Assembly: GCA_013396655.1 (NCBI GenBank)
Contig: WBMV01004890.1
Span: forward strand, 1,717,569 to 1,781,568
Origin: Campylorhamphus procurvoides
Taxonomy: Eukaryota; Chordata; Aves; Passeriformes; Dendrocolaptidae
DNA length: 64,000 bases
Reading direction: 5' to 3'
Shown here: positions 1 through 12,231 of the stretch, in pieces
How the letters are laid out: every line of letters begins with the position of its first letter
Position numbering within the stretch: position 1 is the stretch's first letter
Notes under the pieces: model-generated
Seen by the model: only the letters and a program-made list of their open reading frames with translations
Databases searched by the model: none
What the model was told of the DNA's origin: nothing
Position numbers and translations under genes: made by a program

Positions 1-3000
1 GTTTTGTGTAAGCCAAATACTGAGAGAAATGTACTTTTTTATTTTTTACATCACCTATATTGTATGTAAAACAAGCAAATCCTCTGACATGTTTAGAGTC
101 CTATATTCTGGATGTGCTGGGCAAAATAAGAAGGATAGATACTATCGCTCTTCTATTATTTATGGACTATAAAGTCTTTACAGTGGCATTGACAAAGGGT
201 TTATAGTCAGTACACAAGCTGGTTATACCATAAATTGTAATGTTATATGATAAACTGGAAGTTTATAGCAGTAGTAGATATCAAAGAAAAAAATGAATTT
301 TGGTTTGAAATGATCTATCATGGGATGGAGTTGCTACACGTTTAAATATTCAACCATTTTTGTCTTCATTTATTTTGAAGTTACTGATAATTCATGTGCT
401 ACAGAACAAGGATTTATAGGTTTATTTAGAGACTGCTGTGGGGGGAGGCAGGAATAGACCCTTTAAACTGGAGAACAACACATTCTGGTACGGTAGCTGA
501 GAAACATTGATGCAATTAAATTGATTCAAGCCTTTGGTTTCCAGCTCTAGAGATGGCAAACAGACCTGTTGCTAAATATTTGGTCTGTTGCTACAGGGCT
601 CCCAACAATGCAATAAAATAGTTGGATTACTGTTTCTAGGAATGTAAATGGAAACTACTTACAGCAAAAATGTCTTAAACATAATTTAATTGCTTTGAGT
701 TTACATAAAAACTAAAAGCAGGAAAATGTCAACAAATGTTAATTCGCCTTCTTTTGTGAGTTACATTCCTTCCTTCAGCTAACATTTCTGTAAACAAGAA
801 CCAAAATATTCTCAGTGTTTGCTTACAACACTTTAATTTAAAAAATCTCATTGTAATTTTTCCCATTGCAAGGAATTACTGTGTATTAAATTCTTACTCT
901 TTACTTAAATTCATAATTTCTCATAGTCCTTTTCTTCTGTCAAAGTATTTTTGTTGTATAAGTACATTACAGATGGAATGACACTACAAGCTTAATTATT
1001 TTTAAGGTTTTAGAACTGACTAGAAATATAAAGTGTACCATAGGAATCATCAAGCTTTGAAAACCATTCTGCTGTCTTAATTTATGATATGCTTGACACT
1101 GAGGTGCATCCAGGATTTTGGGAGGCTTGAGATCGGACCCAAAAAGGAGGAAAGTAGCTTTTTTTCTGTCAAAAGAGCCCCTGAACTGCCACAGCCCCTC
1201 TGTGGTTGTTTTAAACGTCGCCCCGCACCAAGTTCAGCTCAGAAGGGTCAGAGACAGTGAGAGGTGACTCCAGACTTCATCCAAGTTTCCATTGCTGGCT
1301 CTCATCTCCTACAAAGCACAAAGCCTTTCCTTTCTCTCTGCTTTGCTTTTCTTCTGAGAGTCCCCATTGCTTTTGTGGCTGACATATTCTTCAGAGATGA
1401 GAGTATGTATGTTATGGAGGGAGAGAGGCTTTAAAACCTCTTCAACACTCAGAAGAACAGCATGAGAAATTACATTCAGGGAGTAAAATAGGAGCGATAT
1501 TTCAGTCTCTCCCTATTGCCAGGGGCCCAGGTAATGTGTGAGCATATGCATGGCTTGTTTCCAAGCTCTCTTCCAGTCTGACTGGAGAATGAATATGCAT
1601 GAAGGGGAAATGAAGAGGTTGGGGGTTCTGTTTATTCCTTGGTTTGTTTTGGTGGGGATCTTTTGGAGGCAGGTTTATTTGTTTAATTGTTTTTCTTCTG
1701 AAGAAATATTTTTGTTTCTGGGGGGGAAAAACATAACTGCTGTTTTCCCTTGAGGTACAAGTCTTGCACTCTGTATGTTGTTAAAAGTACAATGCTAAGG
1801 ATGAAAAGATGTACCTCCCCAAGCGATTTCTTGAATTGTTTTTCATGCAACATAACAGTTTTCAATTGTACCATGTAGCAGTCAAGTGGTCTTGTTTATT
1901 TTAGTTATGCCCGAGGAATTCTTTGAAGAAATTAAAAAAAAAAAAAAAGTGAACCAACAAACCATTTTGGGGTTAGACTCTGCTTGTTTTCAGTCTTCTC
2001 TGATCTTTGACACCCTGCCAAAAAGACTGAAAAATTGGGATTGGTAGCATTTCCCCATTTGCAGTGGTGTAAACAAGCACATATCCTAAGACTGTCGAAT
2101 TTTTGACATCTGCTTCTTCTCTATCGGTGGAGCTTTGAATATGAAATAGTTCCACAGGAATTTCAAATAACAGAGCTTTATGAGTGCTTTGGCCACTGTT
2201 CCACCCCATAAACCCTAATAAAGTTGACATTAGTGTCTACAGGATAGGTTCTTTGAAGATGGGTGTGTATTTTAATCTTTATGGTTGTCACTGCCACTGT
2301 AAATCAGCACTGAATATTCACAGGGGGACAAATCCATTGTGTAGCCAGAATATTTGTGGTGAATGGCAGGCAGCTTTGTGTGGTGGGGCTGTGGGTAGGA
2401 AAACAGCTCTGCATGGATCTGCTCTTCCCCTGGATGGGCACAAGGGCTGATATATCAGACTTTCTGTGGTCCAGTTCAAACTCTGTCCCTAAATTTTTTC
2501 AAGACCCAGCGGCCTCACCTGCCCTGGTTCCCATGTCCAGGAGTCGTGTTTGAGCTCAGGTTGATTGGGACACAGTTCGTTCTCTTCTGGCATCTGCTGA
2601 GTGCTGAGCTGTCACCTGGCCCTGTCACATCATCAGGTATCTCTGGGTTGCACTGGAGGCGCGGAGTGGCCTTTGGGGGCAGTCCCCCTCCTGCTGACTT
2701 TGCAGTGGGCATTCCCAGCAGAGCTGGACTTAAGCTTCACAGCAAGTATATAGGTCTTATGTAGCTTCCCAGATTTTCCTTCTCCCCTGTTCTCTGTGAT
2801 GATCATTAATGTAGGTTTCAGGTGTTTGTGTAGAATAGTTAATTTTAGGGGGGGGTTTTCTACAAAAGTTTTTGCCTGCTTTGTCTAAGAAGTTGCATAA
2901 TTTATCTCCAGCTTAAAGCTGCTCCCTTTTTATAGCACAAATAATGACATTTTCAGTTTACCAAAGTAAATAAAATATAGGGGAGAGGAGTGGGGGGAGT

Positions 3001-6000
3001 CAGGGACATGTTTATGTGCCAGTGGCTCTTGTTTGTGCCTGGCAGGTAAAGTGAGTGAACTGTTAAATTGCTGTTGTTTCTATATAAGGTCATTATTGAT
3101 TTCTATGAAATTCTTTAATGTTGTTACGAACTTCTAAAATCTATTGTGAATACCTATTGGACCGTGTATATTTTCAAGAATTTATGAGCTGTTCATGATT
3201 CATTCAATCATAAATATGATATACACCACTTAAACATGAAACAATTCCTTTTAAATTTCCTGAGCAGAAAGCACATTATCTGTTTGAATCTATCACTATC
3301 TAGAGAAAATAACTAAAAATGAGTTTAAGTTTTCAGTTGCTGTGATAGGCACTAACTTGTAGCTGTTGGTGAGTCTGAGCTGTGAAATTCCCATTTGAAT
3401 TCCGTGGGCCGATGCTCTCCCTTGCTGGTGGAAGAAGCTCATTTCAGTTGGTGCCAAACAATGCCACTACAAGTCCTTAGAAAGGGTTCTCAGTTTATGT
3501 CTCTGATGTAACCTTGGTCTTCTTTCTTCTGCCCAGGTAGAGCTGCCATAGGGAGATGGGATATTTCTGGATGCCTGTGCAGGGTTAGCTGTCACTCCAG
3601 CCAGGCATGCTGTCTAAATGTCCTGAAGGATATGGATATTTTCCCTGTAGAAGAAAACCGCTTATTATGCAAGCTAAGATAACCCAGTGTATTGGGAAGC
3701 TGGCTGAAACACCAGGTGTAATACAGATACTTTTAGCTCTGTATAATGCGTTGGTATGTAGTAGTTTTCTCAAACAAATACACTTATATTTTCTAGATAA
3801 CTAAAGGTTCCTGGAGTGCATCATCCCTAAACACCCTGCAGTGACACTTCTGAGCTGTGTGCAGCAAGGAGGAGCCTTTGCAGCCGCACAAAGGCACTTG
3901 GAGATAGTCCCCACTTCTCATCCCTCACTTTCTAAGAGCTGTCTTGACATGCTGCTTGAGCTGGGATTTTTAACTATGCAGTTACACTGTCAAAAAGAAA
4001 TAGGGACGGTGATCCATATCTGAGCTGTTTATATTTTATTTACAAAATATCGTATTTTTTGATTCAAGTCTAGCCACATACACACTTAGTAGAGTATAAG
4101 CAGAACGTAGCACTGAGAAGGCATGATTTTAGCTCACATTTTAAAACTAGAGGAAATGTTTGCTAGAGATATGTGCATGCTATACCTTAAATGGATACAG
4201 TCCCTCTTAAGTCTTTTAGTAGCAATTGTGGCCTACATTGCTCAAAGCTAGGTTTGCAACAGAATCTTCCAAGTATGGTATTTGAAAACACAAGTCATGC
4301 TTACAGGCAGAAACCAATCCTGGCTGAGGAAGGGCCTAGATACAACTTAGACTTTGCATTTAGAGCTCAAGTGAGCCTCCTGACTTAGAGGTAATGTCAC
4401 ACTGGGACAGGAGGAGTACAGTGAGAGCAGCCTAACCACTGCAAAAAGGGAAAAGCCTGGGCAGCTAAATGATTTGGATCACTGCAAAAGCACTGTGGCA
4501 GGCCCATCACACAGAACTGGTCATAGAAAGCATCCAACATTGATTTCAAGAGATTTATTTGAACACTTTGTCTTCTTTATATTTATTTTTTAGTTTTTTT
4601 TCTCACCCTCCCTTATTGTCTACCTTCCTTCCTAAGATTCTAAATGAACCCATGAAACAACAAAATAAGTTTGTTCCAAAATGGAAGGACAGTTGGTTTC
4701 TCAGGACTATGGTATACATAGAGAAATTTATTTGTACGGTAGGAACTTTCCATCAGATTTGTCAACAGAGTCCTCGCTCAGACTCTCTCTAGGAATGATT
4801 CATCTAAATAAATCATAATGGCTCATGGTGTGGATGAGGTGGTTATGAGTGCAGTTACAGGTGGCTTCTAAACTTTTGACTCTGTACTGTGGTATTAAAG
4901 AGGTCCAGCCTAACCCTTAAGAATGAGAGCAGCACAGCGTGAAGTTCTGCACTAATCCAGAGCGGCAGAAGGTTCACACACCCCAGAGACTGGGTGGCCT
5001 CTGGACCTAAAGCCAGCTCACTGAATCAGGCTGCTGAGTTGGATGTACTTCTGCAGTCTCATGGTGTTGATTTGCCATCTTGGTTTTGTGACATATTCTG
5101 TAAGTTCATGAGTTATTCAACAGTCCAATTGTTTGGAAAAATGTTTGAAGCACAGACATGTGATGATCAGGCTACTGTAGTGATCCTTTGAGTTCCAGTT
5201 GTTATTTGACCAAGTTACATTTCTAGGGTGTTTGGTAAGAAGTAGCTAGGAGCATGAGATTACAGATGTGTGTGCTGCTGGCATTATCATAACTGAGACT
5301 TACTGGCTTGTTTAAAAAAAAAGAGTAAATGTGCTGAAGCTTTCAACTGGCATAACAGAAACACCCAGTGTTTACTTAAAATGTCTGCATTTGCATCTTA
5401 TGCAACCCTGACTAAAAAATCCTACGGTCTTCATGTTTTCGGAATTTTTACTTAGAAATGTTCCTCTTTATCTCTGCTAACCTGCTGCCTGAGGCAGGAA
5501 GCAGATTTTGATTGTCTGTGTTTTCCTCATTAGTAGAGGAAGGATGATCCAAGCTCCTCTCAGCTAATACTTTAACACCTGTTGGGCCTTAAACACTGAG
5601 GAATGCATCCTCATGCCTGTGGAGCAAGAGGCAGCTGAACAAGTGTGAGGAATAGAGAGACCAGGTTGCCATTTGCCCCTCGAGTGAGGGTGGAAGCAGT
5701 GCAGATGTCTGTGTGCTGCTGGCTGCCCCAGAGCTACAGGGAGGCTGAAGCCAAGAACAGGGCTCCCCTGGCGCTATTGCAACAACTGTCTTGCAGCCTA
5801 TTCCCTAGGGATAAAAAGGAGGCCTGTACAATTCTGTTGCTATTTTTCTGCCTGTTTGTCTCTCACACTTAGTCTTCTAACCATGTGAAACAAATTTTAA
5901 AAAAAAATTGTTGAAGACAAATGAAGCCTATGATTGGGGTGAGCATCCGGTAGAGGAGAGCCAGGGGAAGAACAGCCACTACAGGGTTGTTCCTGGCTGG

Positions 6001-6599
6001 AACCGGCGAGACTCCATGGGAGAGAATTGCTGGAAATGGCTGAAGAGCAGGATGCTGCTCCAGCAGAAATCACAGGGAGCTTCCAACAGGTCAAGCAGGC
6101 TTCATCATTCATGTAGTTCTTCTGTCTCAGTATCTTCAGTCCCGAGGTGTGCAGGTTAGAAAGCCAGCCCAGAAGCTTGCTCCTTGTGGGTTTGGTCCCT
6201 TTGCTTTGCTTGGTTACTTTCCTACTATCGCTCTCATTCTACCTCTTCCAGCAGGTTAAGAAAATGGTTGTGACTTTATTTTGCTGATTGGTGCTGTGCT
6301 TTCCAACCTGTATGAATAGAGAACTTGATATAGGTAAGGTAAAATAAAGGCAGAACATTTCTCTCTGATAAATAAACAAGTGTAGCTAATTATTTTGCAA
6401 TTATTCACTGCATGGCATGTCTGCATAATTTTGGTTGCCCAAATTACCCAGGGATTGCACTAAAGCTTCCCCATAAGTAGGGAATATTTCCTATATTCCG
6501 CTGTGCAACTCCCTGTAAGGCAGAGGAACACGTATGTGCATATTTTACAATACCACTGAGCACACATTTTCCATTCTTTTTAAGTCTCAGTGAGTTTAT
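1..6599. other. Gene-free unique sequence
   Basis: I see no supportable gene in this stretch. The open frames are short (under 100 codons), overlap on both strands and resemble no protein I know. A 15-base A-run lies at 1934-1948. A somewhat GC-richer patch at about 2350-2740 and another at about 5640-6080 have no recognisable repeat identity; they could be decayed mobile DNA. No CpG island, tRNA-like cloverleaf or polyadenylated retrocopy was noticed. Confidence 0.6.
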
Positions 6600-6790
6600 G
6601 TGGCTGTGACCATCGGGCCTTTGATCACTGTGGCTGTTTGAAATCTCCGAGTGGCTAATAGCTCCCTGCTAGCGAGGGGGAGGAGATGAGCACCGGAGCT
6701 TACAATCGCACTCGCTCGGTGAACTCCTGAACCGAAATGTTTCGGAGTGGTTTGCAAAGCGGGAGTTGGAATTGGCAGCGTTTGAGGTTT
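6600..6790. promoter_or_regulatory. CpG-dense islet, candidate conserved or regulatory element
   Basis: About eleven CpG dinucleotides fall within roughly 170 bases (about 6613-6782) in a neighbourhood where CpG is otherwise rare. Vertebrate DNA loses CpG by deamination, so a local cluster suggests either constraint, an unmethylated state, or a recently arrived sequence. The islet is too short and too modest in GC to count as a classical CpG-island promoter, and no TATA box or initiator stands out. An open frame starting at 6737 runs out of it on the plus strand for 89 codons but does not look like a known protein. A conserved enhancer is my first guess; a fragment of a mobile element is the alternative. 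Confidence 0.3.
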
Positions 6791-7969
6791 GCAGTGGCAG
6801 CAGTGCCTGAGCACGGAGGTGACACCAAGTCTTGTCACCAAGGAGGGCTCACGGATGGAACTGCAGGAGTGCACAGGACAGGTGTGTGCAGCTGTTCAGG
6901 GCCACCAGAAGGGGCCCCACAGGCATGTGCTGGTCCCCGTAAGGGACATCCTTGTTGGAATATTGTGCTGTTGAGGATGGAAAGAACCTCCTGTAATTGT
7001 TCCTAACCCACAGCCCATCCCTTGCCTTGCCAAAGCTTAGGAGCTCCACTCAGCCTAAAGCAGAGGCTAAGGAATGTGCTTAGTTAGCACAGTTCTGTAC
7101 CATAGCACAACTGAGAGGAACAAATGGAAATGCTGGAAGGAAGGAGAAAGCCAAGTTTTTAAGTATCTTTTCTTTAAGATGAAATGTGACAAGTTGTGAA
7201 TGTAAAATACTGGCTGTACCAGCAGTGTGTTGTACATGCTGCTGATTTTGAGTGTTTGTGTTGGTCTCTTGGGGGGAAAAAACGATGGAAGTTTGAGTGG
7301 CCTGGCACCAATAAAGAAGAGCAATGAAAACTAGCAACAAAAGGGTAAAAGTGACAATAAATTAACGCTTATTTTGAGTTAAAGCATTGGTAATTAAGGG
7401 GGGGAAAATGCACGATTTAGAGATGAAGTTATTACATCACTTGTATCCCATTTTTAGAAGCTCAGTCCATAGGTTTTCAGGTTTTTTATTTGTTTTTTTT
7501 TTAAAAAGATTGAGGACCACTGGAAAATAGTGCTGGAAAATGAATGTTGCTGCATCTTATACTTGACTATGTCTATCCTGCATTTGAATATGAATTATGC
7601 TGCACAAGCTCCAAGTATGAAGTTCCTTGGGAAGTCCAACTTTTCCTGGGCAAAATTGAGTTTTCAGCTTTTCAGGAAGGGTGCTGAGTCAAAGGGGGAA
7701 TGGTGATTGTCTTCTGCCTTCCTCAGAAGGCTTTGTGTGCGTTTTCCCCCAAGATCTGTGTCAGTAAAAGGTGTTTCACTTTTGGCCTCAAACAAAGTAA
7801 ATTGAATTTTTTTGTTACTATGAAATCTTAACAAACCCTCAGAATGTTCAATAGAATTAAATCCATTTTGCCAAAGAGCTTCTTGGACATGTCTGTTTTA
7901 AGACCTTAATTTGATACCAAAGATATGGGAAACCAGTAAACAGATGCAAGAAGTGCTTTAGAGGACAGC
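6791..7969. other. No gene seen
   Basis: The stretch is unique-looking AT-rich DNA with a few T- and G-runs. No coding frame, repeat family or RNA gene could be supported. Confidence 0.5.
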
Positions 7970-8275
7970 GCATTCTGCCGCTCCACAGTTCTCATTATCT
8001 CCCCTCGGCAATGCGTGCCGTCCATGACTGCCAGATGAATTGGATCTTGCATTGCGAAAGGCATTATCTCCCATTGGGAAAAAATGTTCGGGAGGCATCA
8101 AGGAGTGCTCTGAGAACAAGAGCATCATTTAAGCGATGAGTAGCTGCTGACTCACCAAAACCAATTCTGCCGCGGTAGCTGATTTCCATACAGGGATACT
8201 TAGCATTTGTAAACACTGCCGTGCGTGCACCACAACTGTGCAAACATCTCATCATACATCACTTACACAAACAGA
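7970..8275. promoter_or_regulatory. CpG-dense islet, candidate conserved element
   Basis: About a dozen CpGs are spread over some 260 bases, again far above the surrounding level, with non-repetitive, information-rich text. On the minus strand an open frame of 63 codons (8064-8255) covers much of it. Its translation is not low-complexity but matches no family I recognise, and it has no convincing pair of flanking splice sites. I therefore prefer a conserved noncoding element over an exon. Its position about 1.2 kb from the similar islet at 6600-6790 suggests the two could belong to one regulatory block. Confidence 0.3.
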
Positions 8276-8903
8276 TTAGTTCTGTGAGCCACTTTGGGCT
8301 CCTCCATTCCTGAGAAACGCAATCCAAGCTGTAGTCTTGATTTAACTTGTTTATCTTTCCTTGCAGCAGTTTTTCAGGGTGGGAAAAGGGAAGTAAAAGT
8401 CCTAGGATGTTTCAAATTGCTTTGGGGAGTAGGGGTACAGCTCTGGTGAACAGCAGGGGTGACTGAGGACTTAACTTGCTTCTGAAAGTCACTCCTTTGA
8501 AATGAAATTTTAATCTCACCTACAAGAGGTGATACCAGAAATTTCTGTATTTCTTCTGTGTGAAATGTGTTTGCTGCTGTGGTGTTTACAAATGTCTCAA
8601 ATAAATAGTGGGGGTGAGGGGAGGAACACAGGCTGAGGTGGCAGATGGGGGAAACAGACACTTGCTCTGCTATTTGCAGTGACCTCGTTCTAGAAATTTA
8701 ATGCTTGACTTTTCAACCTTCTTGCTAAAAGATTCTGTGTTGTAGATGGATGAATTAAATAGACTGAGAAGTTTCTAGGCTTTGTCATTATATTTAATGC
8801 CTTAGACCAAGATGCAAAATAATGGCAATAGTTTACTATATAAGTAGTTACCTTGAAGTTCATGTCAAAATGAGCTAGGAAAAAAAACTCAAACACCTGT
8901 ATT
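8276..8903. other. No gene seen
   Basis: Ordinary AT-rich sequence. Two minus-strand open frames of 95 and 68 codons (8374-8661 and 8690-8896) have no recognisable content and are taken as chance. Confidence 0.5.
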
Positions 8904-8968
8904 ATTTTAAATATAATTTATTTAAAATTTGGGGGTGGGCATTAACTTGCCATTGTTGGCAAGTTAAT
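8904..8968. repeat. Two adjacent perfect inverted repeats (hairpins)
   Basis: The first hairpin has 10-base arms at 8904-8913 and 8919-8928 around a 5-base spacer, all A/T. The second has 12-base arms at 8941-8952 (ATTAACTTGCCA) and 8957-8968 around a TTGT loop. Both arm pairs are perfect. The second includes G/C pairs and would be stable as an RNA or extruded DNA hairpin. The arms are too short for a typical pre-miRNA. No terminator function is implied, since this is eukaryotic DNA. Confidence 0.75.
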
Positions 8969-10185
8969 TATTATCCAGTATGTGGAAAGAATAAATACAA
9001 ACCCAGGTAAGGAATTTGCATTCTTCCAAATGTCTCTCTATACATATCTATTCAAAATGTATATTCAACCCACTATTTCTTTCCTTCTTTCTGTAAACCT
9101 CAAATCACCAATAGTGTGGATAAAGTACAACAGTGTGGCCTCAGTGAGCTCTGCCTTTGAACCTGATGTATTTTTTGAGCAGCACTGGGTTAAGTGTCAG
9201 ATATCCTGAGTTGGATTTCTGCCTCAACCATAGGCTTTCATTATTTTAGTTATTCAATTATGGTTTAATACAATGTTGCATATTCCTGAAAATGAAGCCT
9301 GGGCAACAACTTAATAGCATAGACTGTGTATACGTTTGTGCATGTGTGTATATATATATATTTAAAATTAACAAGTCCATAGTGCAGAACAGTAAAGCAG
9401 AAGGGTCACAAGAAGGAAACAAGTTAGCAGAAAAGTCATGTATGGCAGCTTGTAGTAGGTATCAAAAGATGCATGTCTTTATTTCATTTACTTCTTCGTG
9501 AACAAAAGCTGGTAATAGACCATTTTAATACTTTTTCAAAAGCTGCCTAGGAAACCTAGCTGCTAAACCATAACGGGAATAGGTAACTCCCCAGAAGGCT
9601 TCTTTTCTTTTCTTTTATAAATATGTAGGTGGGGTAGGAAAGCAAGATGAAAAAACCCCACAGCTTCAAAGATAGATGTATTTTTTCCTTTATCTATTAT
9701 CTTACCTAGTGCAATTCACTAAAGCAGTTTTCCAAATGTTTTGGAATTTAATGCTAAGCAAAAATAAGCAGAAACAGAATTCTGCTTTAATTTCCTTCTA
9801 ATTGTTCAGAACTGATCAAGCCACTAGTCAGGGGAATTGAAGACAGCACACAGACCAACATTTTACTGTCTTTACTTTTACCTACAAAACTCAGTTATTT
9901 TGTTAATGGACAAAAAAGAGACTGTCAAATTTGGTCTCAAATGGAGATAGCCGATCATTTCTTGAAATAATATTGACGTGATCTTGTGTCAAGTTAATGT
10001 TGAGATGGCTTTTTTTCAGCACTGTTGGTTAAAGAAAGATTCCTGCCAAATCTTGGGGAGGTTCTTCTAAAGCTGCTGAACAGAATCTTAAATTAAAGTA
10101 ACAGTGATAATACTTCTATTCATTGAATATAAGGATGAGAAAGCTGAGTTGAAGTGCCTTTAGAACAAATACATTCCTAAAGATC
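8969..10185. other. No gene seen; short TG/TA dinucleotide run
   Basis: AT-rich unique sequence. The only simple repeat is a short run of TG then TA dinucleotides at 9343-9361. No gene or mobile element could be supported. Confidence 0.5.
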
Positions 10186-10210
10186 AGAAATCAGTTTGAA
10201 ACTGATTTCT
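10186..10210. repeat. 25-base near-perfect palindrome
   Basis: The 12-base arm AGAAATCAGTTT (10186-10197) is followed after one central G by its exact reverse complement (10199-10210). With a one-base centre this is a dyad-symmetric site rather than a hairpin with a loop. It could be bound by a dimeric protein, or it may be chance; nothing nearby decides. Confidence 0.75.
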
Positions 10211-10657
10211 TTTGCATCTGCACTTGTGTAGTCTTGTAGGCATCACTAAAACTCTCACAATTTCTTCTGCTGATGTAACAGAAAGCACAGGCTTAAGGTT
10301 TTCAAAGTGTTACCTGCACCCATAGGAAAAGTACAATATATACTTGGATTATTGTATTTCTTTGTTATTGTATTTCTTTATGCTGGTCTGGAGCGTTATC
10401 TGCTACACGTAGGAAAGCATGTGATTTGTTTTCAGAGGAAACCGTACTCCTAAATTCCTTTGAAAAATCTCTCTTAGTAAATCTGTTATCGCCCTAATTC
10501 TTTATAGAGATAACAAAAGGCATGTGTCCTGTCTCTTCTTTGTATGCTTAACAAAAATAGTTTGATTAATTCTAAATGACAGGCATGGCAAAAGAAAGTG
10601 ATATAATGAATCTGGAAATGAAAAGCATTTTACTTGGGTTTCTTTTTTTCTTTTGTG

Positions 10658-10814
10658 TTTTTTTTCCTTTTTTTTCCTTTTTTTTCCTTTTTTTTCCTTT
10701 TTTTCCTTTTTTTTCCTTTTTTTTCCTTTTTTTTCCTTTTTTTTCCTTTTTTTTCCTTTTTTTTCCTTTTTTTTCCTTTTTTTTCCTTTTTTTTCCTTTT
10801 TTTTTCTTTTTTTT

Positions 10815-10886
<72 letters not shown>

Positions 10887-10982
10887 CTTTTTTTTTCTTT
10901 TTTTTTCTTTTTTTTTCTTTTTTTTTCTTTTTTTTTCTTTTTTTTTCTTTTTTTTTCTTTTTTTTTCTTTTTTTTTTCTTTT
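10658..10982 (+). repeat. 325-base pure pyrimidine tract, CCT8 / CT9 decamer repeat
   Basis: There is no purine on the plus strand from 10658 to 10982. The left part (about 10666-10796) is a decamer of two C and eight T, with fourteen CC doublets spaced ten bases apart except for one nine-base step. It grades into single-C decamers (C at 10806, 10816, 10826, 10837), then a 49-base T-run (10838-10886), then single-C decamers again (C at 10887 and every ten bases to 10967, then 10978). The translation of this tract in all plus frames is meaningless Phe/Leu/Pro/Ser repeat and is not a gene. Such homopurine-homopyrimidine tracts can form triplex (H-) DNA. Copy number is probably polymorphic and the assembled length may be unreliable. 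Confidence 0.95.
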
Positions 10983-12231
10983 GTGGTTGGTTTTGTTTCC
11001 TGCAGCTTTATTAAAGTAGTCTGCAGGTAAAGGAGGGGAGGGGTTTGTAGTTAAGCTATCAGTCTGGAAGACAGAAGGAGTTTACATCTTTCCCTGCCTG
11101 AGATGTTTGTTTCTGAGCTGGATACCTGTTGTTTTCTATGTTGGCACATTTCTGCAAAACACTGATAGCATAACGTTCCTGAAATTCTCAGAAACACAGA
11201 TGTGGGAGGGGAAACAAAGCCTACACAGCACCTCAACTTTTGCCTTGTGAAATAAACATCCTTTCACAAGACAACATTAAGTTACTTTGGTTAAGAGCAA
11301 TAAACAAAACAAGGAACAGAAAAACTCCAAACTTCAGAAACCTGAATTTTAGCCCTTTTGCGCTCCCTAAACCCTCAAGCACTTAGGTAGTATTAAGGAT
11401 GCCTGAAGCCAGGATAAGCTTCTGGGAGAAGAGGGAGGCCCCTCTGACATCTAGCTCTGTGTTTGCTTACATGTGCACCCCAGCCAAGTAATTATTTTTT
11501 GGGGGGTTCTGTTTTATTGCTTATTTGTGTCTACCCTTTCTTAGCTAGTATGTGTTTATTAACTTGAACTTAGTTGAACATTTTAAATAATCTTCTTCCA
11601 GTTGATGATTTTTTTCATGCAAAACTCATTTTTCTTGCTTACCTTCTCTTTGGAAGTGGTTATTTAGCTCACCAATGATGGGTTCTGCTTACAGACAATT
11701 AGTGAAACATCTCTAGGAAAGACATTTTCAAATGGCACCACAAAAGTTCTCCTTGTGAACATGAAAACATTCACATGGGCATAAGAGAGATTTCTTCATG
11801 GCCACAAGGCAAAGCCTTCTTGTGTGAGTTCATGGTACAGACACAAACCTTATTTTTCTGCAGCATTACAGTTTTGTTTCACTGCTGCAAACCCCTAATT
11901 TCCTTGGTTTCCAAGTCCTGAGCGAGATCTATAAATGCCACAATATGCTGAGTTAATGAGGGAGCACCAGCCTGGGCTCTCTGCAAGACTTTGCTTTGTG
12001 GTTTTAAATCAGAAAATCAGACCCTTAAATTTATCTGAACATAGCCTCCTTTTTGCCTGTGTGGTTTAATGTGGCTTAATTAACTAATGTCTTAAGTGAG
12101 GATTCAAGTACCCATGTAGATTAAATGAGCCAATTTAGGATCCTGCAGGAGCTGAGTCCCTCTGAAAATACATTACATCTCCTTTTCCACAAAGGAGTAC
12201 AGAAAACACTTAGAAGGCTATATGGGGTTTA
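10983..12231. other. No gene seen
   Basis: Unique AT-rich sequence. Immediately after the pyrimidine tract there is a TTTCCTGCAG acceptor-like site and a GTAAAG donor-like site 21 bases later, which I attribute to chance. No other feature is supported. Confidence 0.5.

Noticed and set aside
1934..1948. Poly-A run as a sign of a processed retrocopy
   Set aside because: No polyadenylation signal followed by a coding-like segment is visible upstream. The same applies to the A-runs at 14894-14916 and 54004-54018.
10997..11017. 21-nt microexon-like interval after the pyrimidine tract (TTTCCTGCAG acceptor, GTAAAG donor)
   Set aside because: The apparent polypyrimidine tract is just the edge of the repeat, and one frame has a stop. 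There is no independent support.
10576..11030. Three overlapping plus-strand ORFs of 125-147 codons made almost only of Phe, Leu, Pro and Ser
   Set aside because: They are translations of the pyrimidine decamer repeat in three frames, with no biological coding signal.
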